This document shows, piece after piece, positions 26,042 to 34,525 of a stretch of DNA of 64,000 nucleotides. The notes beneath the pieces are model-generated. The model was not told the DNA's origin and searched no databases. It was given only the letters and a program-made list of their open reading frames with translations. The DNA lies in contig JAEPQB010000004.1 in the NCBI GenBank assembly GCA_017640725.1, forward strand, positions 186,001-250,000. The letters run 5' to 3'. This DNA comes from Kordiimonadaceae bacterium (lineage in GTDB: Bacteria > Pseudomonadota > Alphaproteobacteria > Sphingomonadales > Kordiimonadaceae). Each line of letters opens with the position of its first letter. Positions within the stretch are counted from its first letter, which is position 1. A program made the position numbers and the translations under genes.

Positions 26042-27265
26042 ATGCCGCGTACCGATTTTTACCGCATTAGACGGTTGCCGCCTTATCTTTTTGCTGAAGT
26101 CAATGAGATGAAAGCAGCGGCGCGCGCACGCGGCGAAGACATCATTGACCTTGGAATGGGCAATCCGGACCTGCCAACGCCTCAGCATATTGTGGATAAG
26201 CTGAAAGAAACGGCGGACAACAAGCGCGCGCATGGGTATTCCACCTCGCGCGGTATACCCGGGCTGAGGCGTGCGCTGGCTGCTTATTATGAGCGGCGTT
26301 TTGGGGTCACTATTGACCCGGATACTGAGGCCGTTGTGACTTTGGGTTCGAAAGAGGGGCTTGCGAACCTCGCACAGGCCATAACCGCACCCGGTGACAC
26401 CATTTTGGTGCCAAATCCCAGTTACCCCATTCACCCTTATGGTTTCATGATTGCGGGTGCGTCCGTGCGGCATATGCCCATGGGGCCTGATCATGACTTC
26501 ATGACCGAACTCGCCAACGCTGTGCAGCACAGTGTGCCGAAGCCCACGGCAGTGATCTTGTGTTACCCGTCCAATCCAACAGCTGAAGTGGTCGATCTGG
26601 CGTTCTATAGAGAAGTGGTGGATTTTTGCCGCAAGCATGACATCTGGATTTTGTCGGACCTCGCGTATGCTGAAATTTACTTTGATGGCAACCCGCCGCC
26701 TTCCATCCTGCAAATTCCCGAGGCACGAGAGATTGCGGTTGAGTTCACGTCCATGTCCAAGACCTATTCCATGGCGGGGTGGCGTGTAGGCTTCGCAGCC
26801 GGCAACAAGGACCTTGTGGGCGCGCTGACGCGTGTGAAAAGTTATCTGGACTATGGCGCTTTCACCCCCATCCAGGTGGCAGCTGTGGCGGCCCTGAATG
26901 GGCCACAGGACTGTGTGGAACTGCACCGCAACACCTACCAGAAGCGCCGCGATATTCTTATAGAGGGCCTCGCGGCTGCAGGATGGTCTGTGCCCAGCCC
27001 CAAGGCCTCCATGTTTGCCTGGGCGCCACTCCCTGAGGCCTTCAAGCCCATGGGGTCTATGGCCTTCACCAAGCTTTTGCTTGAGCACGCCAAAGTGGCC
27101 GTCTCGCCGGGTGCAGGTTTCGGCGAATATGGTGAAGGCTTTGTGCGCATTGGCCTTGTTGAGAATGAGCACCGTATCAGGCAGGCAATTCGCAACATCA
27201 AGAAATTCATGGCTGACAAAGATATGCATATTGCCAACTGGCAAACTGCAATGGCCGCCGAGTAA
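26042..27265 (+). CDS. Class I/II PLP aminotransferase (AlaC / DapL-like)
   Basis: 407-residue fold-type I aminotransferase. Hallmarks are DLGMGNPDLPTP near the start, HGYSTSRGIPGLR, SNPTAEV, LSDLAYAEIYF, and the PLP lysine in SMSKTYSMAGWRVGF. The closest families are alanine-forming AlaC and enzymes often labelled LL-diaminopimelate aminotransferase; sequence alone does not settle which. Its position directly before homoserine dehydrogenase is standard in Alphaproteobacteria and suggests amino-acid biosynthesis. AGGAA precedes ATG 26042; longer readings upstream run through the promoter region. Confidence 0.87.
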   Translation: MPRTDFYRIRRLPPYLFAEVNEMKAAARARGEDIIDLGMGNPDLPTPQHIVDKLKETADNKRAHGYSTSRGIPGLRRALAAYYERRFGVTIDPDTEAVVTLGSKEGLANLAQAITAPGDTILVPNPSYPIHPYGFMIAGASVRHMPMGPDHDFMTELANAVQHSVPKPTAVILCYPSNPTAEVVDLAFYREVVDFCRKHDIWILSDLAYAEIYFDGNPPPSILQIPEAREIAVEFTSMSKTYSMAGWRVGFAAGNKDLVGALTRVKSYLDYGAFTPIQVAAVAALNGPQDCVELHRNTYQKRRDILIEGLAAAGWSVPSPKASMFAWAPLPEAFKPMGSMAFTKLLLEHAKVAVSPGAGFGEYGEGFVRIGLVENEHRIRQAIRNIKKFMADKDMHIANWQTAMAAE

Positions 27266-27289
27266 TCCACCCAAAATGAGTGAAACATT

Positions 27290-28591
27290 ATGAGTTCAAA
27301 CCCTTCACAGCTGCGTCTTGGTATTGCAGGCCTTGGCACTGTTGGTATCGGCGTAATTAAGATTGTTGAGGATAACGCTGACCTTCTGTCTGCGCGTACC
27401 GGGCAGAAAATCACCATTGCTGCGGTGTCAGCGCGCGACAGGGGCAGGGACCGAGGTGTGGACCTCGGTGCCTACGCCTGGCATGACAATGCAGTTGATT
27501 TGGCAGGCGACGATAATGTGGACCTTGTCGTGGAGCTGATGGGTGGCAGTGACGGTCCGGCTTACGCGCTCGCAAAAGCGTGCCTGGCAGCCGGAAAACC
27601 GTTTGTAACCGCCAACAAGGCTTTGATCGCGACCCACGGCAAGGAGCTGGCGCAACTCGCTGAAGGCAAAAAAGCGGCCCTTCGTTTTGAAGCGGCAGTG
27701 GCCGGTGGCATTCCGATCATCAAGGCTCTGACTGAAGGTCTTTCAGCAAACAATATCAGTGGTTTACACGGCATTCTTAATGGGACATGTAATTATATCC
27801 TGACCCGTATGGAACGCGAAGGCTTGCCGTTTGACGAGGTGCTTGCCGACGCGCAGCGCATTGGGTACGCAGAAGCCGATCCTACATTTGATATCGACGG
27901 TATCGATACCGCGCACAAAACGGCAATTTTGGCGGCCATTGCCTTTGGCATGGCGCCGGACATTGATAATCTGCCAACCGAAGGCATCCGCAATATCGTG
28001 TCTGTGGATATCGATTACGCGCGCGAGCTAGGCTACCGCATCAAGCTGTTGGGTGTCGCCCGCCAGCAGGACGACGGCGTCGAGGTGCGTGTTCACCCGG
28101 CGATGGTGCCTTTGTCGTCTCCGCTTGCCAATGTAATGGACGCAACTAACGCCGTGACTGTTTCTGGGGATCATGTTGGCCCCACAGGGTATGAAGGAGC
28201 GGGCGCAGGCCAGGGGCCAACCGCCAGCGCTGTTGTTGGTGATATTGTCGATGTGGCGCGCGGCGTGTGGTATCCACCGTTTGGTGTGCCAGCAGCCGAG
28301 CTTGGCTCTCCGGCGCATCTGGGGTCTGAGGCGCATATCGGCACTTATTACATCCGACTAAAGGTTGCGGATGTACCAGGCGTGATGGCCGACATCACCC
28401 AAACACTTGCGCGCGAAAAAGTCTCTATTGACAGTATGTTACAGCGCGGTCACGCAGATGATGGCGGCGTTTATATTGTTCTCACCACCCATGAAACGAC
28501 AGAAGAAGCAGCAAATGCTGCACTCAACCATTTCAACGCGCTGGAATGTGTGTTAGAGAGCCCCGCAATGCTGCGTATCGAAGCGGCATAA
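27290..28591 (+). CDS. hom: Homoserine dehydrogenase
   Basis: 433-residue enzyme that reduces aspartate semialdehyde to homoserine for threonine and methionine synthesis. The NAD(P) fold has GIAGLGTVGIGVIKI. The catalytic segment includes FEAAVAGGIPIIKALTEGL and GILNGTCNYILTRM, and GYAEADPTFDIDGIDTAHK follows. A C-terminal ACT domain (VPGVMADITQTLAREKVSID) probably gives feedback control by threonine. It starts 24 nt after the aminotransferase. A 5-codon ORF (27276-27293) overlaps the start as ATGA; its codons do not look like an attenuator peptide. Confidence 0.96.
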   Translation: MSSNPSQLRLGIAGLGTVGIGVIKIVEDNADLLSARTGQKITIAAVSARDRGRDRGVDLGAYAWHDNAVDLAGDDNVDLVVELMGGSDGPAYALAKACLAAGKPFVTANKALIATHGKELAQLAEGKKAALRFEAAVAGGIPIIKALTEGLSANNISGLHGILNGTCNYILTRMEREGLPFDEVLADAQRIGYAEADPTFDIDGIDTAHKTAILAAIAFGMAPDIDNLPTEGIRNIVSVDIDYARELGYRIKLLGVARQQDDGVEVRVHPAMVPLSSPLANVMDATNAVTVSGDHVGPTGYEGAGAGQGPTASAVVGDIVDVARGVWYPPFGVPAAELGSPAHLGSEAHIGTYYIRLKVADVPGVMADITQTLAREKVSIDSMLQRGHADDGGVYIVLTTHETTEEAANAALNHFNALECVLESPAMLRIEAA

Positions 28592-28616
28592 GGGTTTTCT
28601 TCCAAGGGGCAAATTC

Positions 28617-29579
28617 ATGTCATCACAGGGTCTCAATCGTACACTTGTTCTTGAAGTTGTGCGGGTGACAGAGGCTGGCGCCATTGCTGCCAGCGCACTC
28701 AATGGACGCGGCGACGAAAAAGCCGCGGACGCCGCCGCCGTAGAGGCGATGCGGACTGCATTCAACAGCCTGCCAATCGACGGCCGTGTCGTCATCGGTG
28801 AGGGCGAGCGCGACGAAGCACCGATGCTCTATATTGGTGAAGAAGTTGGCGCAGGCGGTGTTGAAGTGGACATTGCACTGGATCCGCTTGAAGGCACTAC
28901 AATTTGCGCCAAAAACATGCCAAACGCGCTGGCGGTTGTCGCGATCTCCGTGCGTGGCGGCCTTCTTAATGCGCCGGACGTTTACATGGACAAGATCGCT
29001 GTTGGTGGTGGCCTGCCAGAGGGCGTTATTGACCTTGATAAAACACCAACGGAAAACGTCAAAGCTGTTGCCGAAGCTAAAGGCAAGGCCGTTGGTGACA
29101 TCATGGTGTGTGTGCTGGACCGCCCCCGCCATGCCAAATTGATCAAGGAACTGCGCGGTCTTGGCTGCGGTGTATCGCTGATCGGTGACGGTGATGTCGC
29201 TGGTGTTATTGCCACAACAGACGCCAAAACCGGCATTGATATCTATATGGGCTCCGGCGGCGCACCAGAAGGTGTTTTGGCAGCGGCAGCCCTGCGCTGT
29301 ATCGGTGGTCAGATGGAAGGCCGCCTCACGTACCGCAACGACGATGAGCGGGCCCGTGCCCACAAATGGGGTATCGAAGACCTGCACCGCAAATACACGA
29401 TGATGGAAATGGCGTCAGGCGACGTGATTTTCGCCGCAACTGGCGTCACCGACGGCACCATGCTGCAGGGTGTGCACCGCACAGCTGAGGGCATTACAAC
29501 CGATACGGTGACCATGCGCTCCAAGTCAAAAACCATCCGCCGGGTTCAAACACTACACGGCCACGACAAAGACATATAG
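28617..29579 (+). CDS. glpX: Class II fructose-1,6-bisphosphatase
   Basis: 320-residue GlpX-type enzyme that converts fructose-1,6-bisphosphate to fructose-6-phosphate in gluconeogenesis. Signatures are GRVVIGEGERDEAPMLYIGE, the metal site DPLEGTT, and LIGDGDVAGVIA. AGGGG lies 7 nt before ATG 28617. It sits between hom and recJ, an order widely conserved in Alphaproteobacteria. No class I Fbp is seen in the window. Confidence 0.95.
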   Translation: MSSQGLNRTLVLEVVRVTEAGAIAASALNGRGDEKAADAAAVEAMRTAFNSLPIDGRVVIGEGERDEAPMLYIGEEVGAGGVEVDIALDPLEGTTICAKNMPNALAVVAISVRGGLLNAPDVYMDKIAVGGGLPEGVIDLDKTPTENVKAVAEAKGKAVGDIMVCVLDRPRHAKLIKELRGLGCGVSLIGDGDVAGVIATTDAKTGIDIYMGSGGAPEGVLAAAALRCIGGQMEGRLTYRNDDERARAHKWGIEDLHRKYTMMEMASGDVIFAATGVTDGTMLQGVHRTAEGITTDTVTMRSKSKTIRRVQTLHGHDKDI

Positions 29580-29597
29580 CCAGAAAAGCACAATAGA

Positions 29598-31406
29598 TTG
29601 AGCGAGCGAGACGAAGCACAATCAGAGACAGTTTTGGGCGTTGCATCTTCTGCGCTGGGTCAGCGCTGGGTGCAGCGCCCTTTTCTTGAGCGTCATGCGC
29701 AAGCGATAGCCGACCGGCTGGGCGTTTCCATCACCGTTGGCGAACTGATCGCGGGCCGGGGCATCATGCCTGAGGGTGCCGAGACCTTCTTTCGGCCATC
29801 CCTAAAGGAACTTTTGCCCAATCCCGCCAGCATCCTGGACATGACGGCGGGCGCTGAGCGCATTATCCGCGCCATGCAGGCCGGGGAGCGCATCGCCGTG
29901 TTTGGGGATTATGACGTGGATGGCGCCACGTCGAGTTCGCTGCTGGTGCGTTATTTCCGGGCACTGGGCATTGAAATCGCCACCTATATCCCAGACCGTA
30001 TGGCCGAAGGTTATGGCCCGAACGCGCCTGCGCTCCTGGGGCTGCGGGACCGGGGTGTGGATGTAGTCATCACCGTTGATTGCGGCACCTTGTCGTTTGA
30101 GCCCCTTAAGGCCGCGAAGGACGCGGGCCTTGATGTGATTGTCGTCGATCACCACAAGGCCGAAACCGCGCTGCCGGAGGCCGTAGCAGTCATTAACCCA
30201 AACCGGCTGGATGACGACAGCGGGCAGGGGCAGCTGGCCGCTGTTGGTGTGGCTTTCCTGCTAACCGTAGAGATCAACCGACTGCTCAGGGAAGCGGGAT
30301 GGTTTACGGGAGAGCGGCGGGAGCCGGATTTGCGCCTCCTCCTCGATATCGTGGCGCTTGGTACCGTGTGTGATGTGGTGCCTCTAACGGGTGCCAACAG
30401 GGCGCTGGTGACCCAAGGCCTGAAAATCATGGCTGGGCGCCGCAATGCTGGCATTACGGCACTTGCGGACGTTGGGCGCGTGTCTGAGGCACCAGGCACC
30501 TATCACGCGGGCTTTGTGCTGGGCCCAAGGGTAAACGCCGGTGGCCGCGTGGGCGAAAGCGGACTGGGCACACGGTTGCTCGCGACCGATGACGCGATGG
30601 AAGCACGCCAGATCGCAGAAAAGCTGGATAAATACAATGACGAGCGCCGCGCCATTGAGGCCGCCGTGCTCGAAGACGCCTTTGCGCAGGTCGAAGCACT
30701 TGTGGGCCCAGAAGGCAGCCCAGACACCATCGTCATTGCCGCAGGCGAAGGCTGGCACGCCGGTGTTATCGGCATTGTCGCCAGTCGCCTGAAAGACAAA
30801 TACCGCATGCCTGCGCTCGTGATCGCGCTCGAAAACGGCGAAGGCAAAGGCTCGGCGCGCTCCATATCGGGCGTGGATCTCGGCGCCGCGGTAATTGAAG
30901 CGCAGCATAAAGGCATTCTGCTCAAGGGCGGCGGGCATGCCATGGCAGCGGGCTTAACCGTTGCGGCTGATAAAATTGACGAACTCAGTGAGTTTTTGCG
31001 CGACCACATGCGGGAGGCTGTTGCTAAAGCGACAGAGAGCAGGGCGCTGAAACTCGATGCGACCATCGCATTATCGGGCGCCAGTGCAGCCCTTGTGGAC
31101 GAGATAGAGCAGGTGGGCCCTTTTGGCGCCGGCAATCCTGCACCGCATTTCGCCATCCCTGAAGTGGACCTAATCAAGGCCGACCGGGTGGGCGAAAACC
31201 ACCTGCGCTGTATCTTTAAATCCAAGGATGGCTCCAGCATCAAGGCCATGGCCTTCCGGCAGGCGGACGAACCCCTGGGCCACCTGCTGCAAACCGGCAT
31301 CGGGCGGCGCTTTCACATCGCTGGAAAGCTGAAGAAAGATACCTGGGCAGGCGCGGGTAAGGTGGAAATCACCCTTGATGATGTCGCCCTTATCGGCGCG
31401 CCATAA
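29598..31406 (+). CDS. recJ: Single-stranded-DNA-specific exonuclease RecJ
   Basis: 602-residue 5'-3' exonuclease for single-stranded DNA, used in recombination and mismatch or base-excision repair. DHH-family motifs are in order: DYDVDGATSSSLLVRYF, DCGTL, DHHKAE, and NAGGRVGESGLGTRLL. The DHHA1 part with GGGHAMAAGLTV and the C-terminal OB-like domain follow. The start is not firm: TTG 29598 gives the family length but has no good ribosome site. It ends the aminotransferase-hom-glpX-recJ run, just before the tRNA-Glu genes. Confidence 0.95.
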   Translation: MSERDEAQSETVLGVASSALGQRWVQRPFLERHAQAIADRLGVSITVGELIAGRGIMPEGAETFFRPSLKELLPNPASILDMTAGAERIIRAMQAGERIAVFGDYDVDGATSSSLLVRYFRALGIEIATYIPDRMAEGYGPNAPALLGLRDRGVDVVITVDCGTLSFEPLKAAKDAGLDVIVVDHHKAETALPEAVAVINPNRLDDDSGQGQLAAVGVAFLLTVEINRLLREAGWFTGERREPDLRLLLDIVALGTVCDVVPLTGANRALVTQGLKIMAGRRNAGITALADVGRVSEAPGTYHAGFVLGPRVNAGGRVGESGLGTRLLATDDAMEARQIAEKLDKYNDERRAIEAAVLEDAFAQVEALVGPEGSPDTIVIAAGEGWHAGVIGIVASRLKDKYRMPALVIALENGEGKGSARSISGVDLGAAVIEAQHKGILLKGGGHAMAAGLTVAADKIDELSEFLRDHMREAVAKATESRALKLDATIALSGASAALVDEIEQVGPFGAGNPAPHFAIPEVDLIKADRVGENHLRCIFKSKDGSSIKAMAFRQADEPLGHLLQTGIGRRFHIAGKLKKDTWAGAGKVEITLDDVALIGAP

Positions 31407-31424
31407 TAAAAAAGTAAAAAACGG

Positions 31425-31453
31425 TTGACCGGGCCGGGGTGGCTCGGTATCTA
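31425..31453 (+). promoter_or_regulatory. Sigma-70 type promoter of the tRNA-Glu pair
   Basis: TTGACC (31425-31430), exact 17-nt spacer, TATCTA (31448-31453), followed by a GC-rich discriminator. The predicted start, near 31460, is about 15 nt before the first tRNA. It is the clearest promoter in the window. Confidence 0.7.
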
Positions 31454-31474
31454 GGCGCTCGTTGCGCTGCACAC

Positions 31475-31550
31475 GGTCCCTTCGTCTAGTGGCCTAGGAC
31501 GCCGCCCTTTCACGGCGGAAACACGGGTTCGAGTCCCGTAGGGATCACCA
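31475..31550 (+). tRNA. tRNA-Glu (anticodon TTC), copy 1
   Basis: 76 nt including an encoded CCA. The acceptor GGTCCCT pairs with AGGGATC (one G-T pair), the anticodon stem CCGCC/GGCGG encloses CTTTCAC with anticodon TTC, and the T arm CGGGTTCGAGTCCCG is standard. Confidence 0.97.
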
Positions 31551-31571
31551 GCAGCACAGTTTTGACCGGAT

Positions 31572-31647
31572 GGTCCCTTCGTCTAGTGGCCTAGGACGCC
31601 GCCCTTTCACGGCGGAAACACGGGTTCGAGTCCCGTAGGGATCACCA
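31572..31647 (+). tRNA. tRNA-Glu (anticodon TTC), copy 2
   Basis: It is identical over all 76 nt to copy 1 and separated from it by a 21-nt spacer. Both copies are probably cut from one transcript that ends at the terminator at 31660-31684. Confidence 0.97.
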
Positions 31648-31659
31648 TCAAAACAAAAA

Positions 31660-31684
31660 AGTCGCCCTTTGAGGCGGCTTTTTT
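31660..31684 (+). terminator. Rho-independent terminator of the tRNA transcript
   Basis: AGTCGCC (31660-31666) pairs with GGCGGCT (31673-31679) with one T-G pair and a 6-nt loop, followed by T-rich sequence (TTTTTTG then TTTTT). Confidence 0.8.
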
Positions 31685-31785
31685 GTTTTTCGCCCCGATT
31701 CTCCCCGCGATCAGTCATTTTAGTCAACCAAAACGAAATATAAACAGAATTAAGTATATAGAAAGAATACAATAAATAGCACAGA

Positions 31786-31803
31786 ACTGAATAAACATTC
31801 AGT
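31786..31803. promoter_or_regulatory. Inverted repeat upstream of the cupin gene
   Basis: ACTGAAT and ATTCAGT are perfect 7-bp arms around AAAC, 69 nt before the cupin start, in a very AT-rich stretch (31730-31800). Size and spacing suit a dimeric repressor operator; no regulator is identified. Confidence 0.35.
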
Positions 31804-31871
31804 TAGGGGTCAAAATGTGTATGCTGGCTGCCGTACAGGGAAGTTTCGCATTCAAATAGAGGACCCGCGCC

Positions 31872-32231
31872 ATGGCCATTAAACAAGTTAAAGACGTTGC
31901 CAATATCCCATCCAGTGAGCTTGAAGATTGGGGCCCAGTGCCACAGCCGATCAGTGAGCAAGTGTCGCAGCTGAGTGGCCTTGTCATTAACGAGAACCCT
32001 GATGGTTCAGAAGCGGGTATTTGGGAGTGCACGCCCGGCACCTGGACGCGGCTTGTGATGGACGCCGAGATCAGCAGCTTTGTGAAAGGTCACGCGCTGT
32101 TCCACCCTGAGAATGGCGACACAATCGAAATTAAGGCTGGTGACACGGTTTATTTCGATAATAACAGCAAAGGCACCTGGGAGGTGCTGGAGACCACACG
32201 CAAGGCCTACCTGACCTACAAGCGTGACTAG
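31872..32231 (+). CDS. Cupin-domain protein (DUF861 type)
   Basis: 119-residue single-domain cupin of the Cupin_3/DUF861 kind, related to the EutQ and ureidoglycolate-type cupins. The pattern GIWECTPGTWTR, then FVKGHALFHPENGDTIEIKAGDTVYF and GTWEVLETTRKAYLTYKR, is characteristic. Its function is unknown; such proteins may bind or modify small metabolites. GAGGA lies 8 nt before ATG 31872. It is a single-gene unit with a possible operator upstream and a strong terminator downstream. Confidence 0.82.
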   Translation: MAIKQVKDVANIPSSELEDWGPVPQPISEQVSQLSGLVINENPDGSEAGIWECTPGTWTRLVMDAEISSFVKGHALFHPENGDTIEIKAGDTVYFDNNSKGTWEVLETTRKAYLTYKRD

Positions 32232-32245
32232 AGCGCATAAGAAAA

Positions 32246-32273
32246 AAGCCCCGCTGGGGGAAGCGGGGCTTTG
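32246..32273. terminator. Bidirectional Rho-independent terminator
   Basis: GCCCCGCT (32249-32256) pairs with AGCGGGGC (32263-32270). It has TTT on the plus side and six A before the stem, which give a T-run on the minus strand. It can end both the cupin gene and the small minus-strand gene at 32364. Confidence 0.8.
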
Positions 32274-32305
32274 ATTTAAGGCCGGTTCAGGGGGAAGGCC
32301 TTATC

Positions 32306-32344
32306 AAGCGGTTTAAAGGGAAGTGTGGGGGAGGAAAACCGCTT
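32306..32344. repeat. Perfect 9-bp inverted repeat
   Basis: AAGCGGTTT (32306-32314) and AAACCGCTT (32336-32344) flank a purine-rich 21-nt spacer. It lies between the bidirectional terminator and the stop of the small minus-strand gene, so it would be in that gene's 3' end. Its role is unknown. Confidence 0.4.
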
Positions 32345-32363
32345 GCTTGGGGTATCGAAATTC

Positions 32364-32525
32364 TTAGCCAGTCACTGAAAACATGAAAACCAGAAAGCTG
32401 GAAACAGCTGCAAGGTTAAATGCGACCATAAAGGCTGATGGGGTTTCGCTGTTGGGGTTCATTGGGGGCCTCTCAGTTCTTTTCTTTCTAAACTCATTCA
32501 TCTGTTGTTCATCGCTTGAGGACAT
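32364..32525 (-). CDS. Small single-span membrane protein (53 aa), unknown
   Basis: An open frame too short for routine listing, read on the minus strand. It has a polar, charged N-terminus of about 30 residues (MSSSDEQQMNEFRKKRTERP), then one hydrophobic segment near residues 31-52 (FMVAFNLAAVSSFLVFMFSV) ending in TG. ATG 32525 has no clear ribosome site. An internal ATG at 32462 has GAGAGG 6-7 nt upstream and would give a 32-residue form that keeps the helix. Support for a real gene is the clean helix, the intergenic place and the terminator on its own strand at 32246-32273. I recognise no family. Confidence 0.5.
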   Translation of the reverse strand: MSSSDEQQMNEFRKKRTERPPMNPNSETPSAFMVAFNLAAVSSFLVFMFSVTG

Positions 32526-32724
32526 ATAAGCATGGGCCAGTGGGTTTTTGAGCCCCGTTCCTTCACAACTGCGTGTTTGCTTTTTGCGAACACACTTTTG
32601 CCCACTTGTCGCCCTTGCCGGAACACAGCCAGTGGCGAGAGTTCAAGCCGGTTACAGCTGTTGTTTGGAAAACCCCTTGTTGCGGAAACAGCGGCTCGTT
32701 TATAGTTTTCTGGTGGAGATTACG

Positions 32725-33705
32725 ATGCAAAAAGCCGGGTATTTGCTTAAGTCAATGTGTGTGGTGGGGCTCGCCCTGTCTGCTGCTGGCCCCGTGATGG
32801 CGGATGACAAGAAACCCGTGTTGCGTGTGCTTTCATACAACATCAATGGCCTGCCAGCCCCGCTAAAGAAGAACAAACGACCGCTCTATGAGCGCATTGC
32901 CGAGATATTGCGTGATCGCCGCGAAGCCGGCACCCAGCCTCATGTGGTGGTTTTGCAGGAAGCCTTTGACAAAGGCAGCCGCATTGTTGCAGACACGTCA
33001 GGCTACAGCTATGCGGTTAAAGGGCCTGGCCGGCGCGATACCTCCAAGGCGGGTAGTGCCCACTGGACGCAAGGCACGCGCCGCGCCTATGCCCAGCGGC
33101 CCACACCGCAAAAAATCACCGGTAGCGGGCTTTATATTCTCTCGGATTTCCCGATTGTGGACGCCAAATACAAAGCCTTTGATAGCGACGCCTGCGCGGG
33201 ACTTGATTGCCTTTCAAACAAAGCTATTCAGTTCGCCCGCATTGAAACACCATTTGCCAGCGAGCCGATTGACATAGTGAACTCTCACTTCAATTCACGT
33301 GGGTCGGCAAAGGCGCCCGGCAAAATTACGCTGAAGGCGCACAAGCGCCAAACCGACACGCTCGCGAAGTTTCTGGATCAGTTCCGAACCGGGCACCCGA
33401 TTGTTATTGCCGGGGATTTCAATACCAAGCAGGATAAGCGCTATGCCTACTTCCGGGAGCATGTGCCGCTTGTGGACGCGGGTGAAAACTGCCTGGGCAA
33501 CAAAACCCTGTGTTTGGTGGCTGAGGGCACCAAAGAAGACGAGCTGCTGTATCGCACCAATGACAAGCAGTTTTATGACGGTAACGCAACGGTTTCGCTG
33601 ACACCCATCTGGATGGCGCGCAATTTTGACGAGCTTTTGGATGGCAGGCCGCTCTCTGACCATTTGGGTTATGAAGTGCATTATGAGGTGACTGTGCGTG
33701 ACTAG
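32725..33705 (+). CDS. Secreted endonuclease/exonuclease/phosphatase-family protein
   Basis: 326 residues with a signal peptide (SMCVVGLALSAAGPVMA). The EEP fold is complete: LSYNINGLPAP, the metal Glu in VVVLQEAFD, NSHFNSRG, the catalytic AGDFNTKQD, and the closing LSDHLGYEV. The N-terminal LSYNINGLP and the extracytoplasmic location recall bacterial neutral sphingomyelinase-like phosphodiesterases, but the substrate may be nucleic acid or lipid. GGTGGAG precedes ATG 32725. A TTGTTG-18-TATAGT pair at 32677-32706 is a weak promoter candidate. The MipA gene overlaps its end by 8 nt. Confidence 0.82.
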   Translation: MQKAGYLLKSMCVVGLALSAAGPVMADDKKPVLRVLSYNINGLPAPLKKNKRPLYERIAEILRDRREAGTQPHVVVLQEAFDKGSRIVADTSGYSYAVKGPGRRDTSKAGSAHWTQGTRRAYAQRPTPQKITGSGLYILSDFPIVDAKYKAFDSDACAGLDCLSNKAIQFARIETPFASEPIDIVNSHFNSRGSAKAPGKITLKAHKRQTDTLAKFLDQFRTGHPIVIAGDFNTKQDKRYAYFREHVPLVDAGENCLGNKTLCLVAEGTKEDELLYRTNDKQFYDGNATVSLTPIWMARNFDELLDGRPLSDHLGYEVHYEVTVRD

Positions 33706-34525
33706 GGCATTTGCGCTCATATTGCTGGCGGCCTTTGCCCTGTCGATTGGTGTGCATGCCAACGACGTGGACGCGAACCGGGGTGGGCGGCCCATTTACA
33801 TTGAAGCCGATGAATTTGAAGACGACCGCAAGCGGGACAGCTGGGCCGGGCAGCTGGGTTTCGGCCTTTCCGCTGCGCCGCGTTTCATTGGCGCTGACGA
33901 ACATCTGGCGAGCTTGGGCTTTGATTTACGGCTCAGTTACAAAGATCGTTTTTTTATTGAAAACAACAGAGTAGGGGCCGCTCTTTACAGATCACGTTTC
34001 CTTCGTTCTGGTATTATTGGCCGCTGGAACCTGGGCCGGATTGATAATGGTAACCTGAATGCCTTCAATACCATTGCAGAGGTTGACGAAGCGTTTGAAG
34101 TCGGCGCATTTGCTGCCACGTCCTTTTACAAGCTGTTCCTGTCGACCGAAGTATATTTTGGTGCAAGCGATAGCCTGAAGGGGGCGAGCTTTGAAGTGGA
34201 GGCCGGTTATACGTTTGAACCGGACAGCGAATGGCGTATTACCCCGATCATCGGGGCTGTGTGGGCTTCCAGTGACTATATCGACACCTTTTTTGGAGTG
34301 CCAGACGGCAACCCGGATTTTGAGGCCTATAACCCAAGCGCTGGCTTTTATGAAACGTATGTCGAGCTGGCGACAGAGCGGCGGTTGGGCAAAAACTGGC
34401 TGTTGAAGGGAAATTTTCGGTTTTCTGAGCTGTTGAATGATGCGGCTGACAGCCCGATTGTGCAATCTGCGGAAGGCTCTTCCGGACAACTAGAAGCGTT
34501 TGTGGGGATCGTATGGCTATTTTGA
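33698..34525 (+). CDS. MipA/OmpV-family outer membrane protein
   Basis: 275 residues with a signal peptide (LILLAAFALSIGVHA) and the alternating strand pattern of an outer-membrane beta-barrel, ending in VGIVWLF with a terminal Phe. GQLGFGLSAAPRFIGADE and the sequence up to YRSRFLRSGIIGRWNLGR match MipA/OmpV proteins. E. coli MipA scaffolds a murein synthase and a lytic transglycosylase, so a wall-related role is possible. GTG 33698 has GAGGTG 7 nt upstream and overlaps the previous gene. The next gene overlaps the end by 13 nt. Confidence 0.85.
   Translation: MTRAFALILLAAFALSIGVHANDVDANRGGRPIYIEADEFEDDRKRDSWAGQLGFGLSAAPRFIGADEHLASLGFDLRLSYKDRFFIENNRVGAALYRSRFLRSGIIGRWNLGRIDNGNLNAFNTIAEVDEAFEVGAFAATSFYKLFLSTEVYFGASDSLKGASFEVEAGYTFEPDSEWRITPIIGAVWASSDYIDTFFGVPDGNPDFEAYNPSAGFYETYVELATERRLGKNWLLKGNFRFSELLNDAADSPIVQSAEGSSGQLEAFVGIVWLF

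Noticed and set aside
26024-27274. 416-codon open frame antisense to the aminotransferase
   Set aside because: It covers an aminotransferase with all motifs and shows no family signature of its own.
27276-27293. Leader peptide for hom attenuation
   Set aside because: Only five codons with one Thr and no Ile, Met run or terminator; more likely a chance overlap.
31545-31772. Minus-strand open frame over the second tRNA-Glu
   Set aside because: Its conserved-looking end is the reverse complement of tRNA-Glu, a known source of false proteins.
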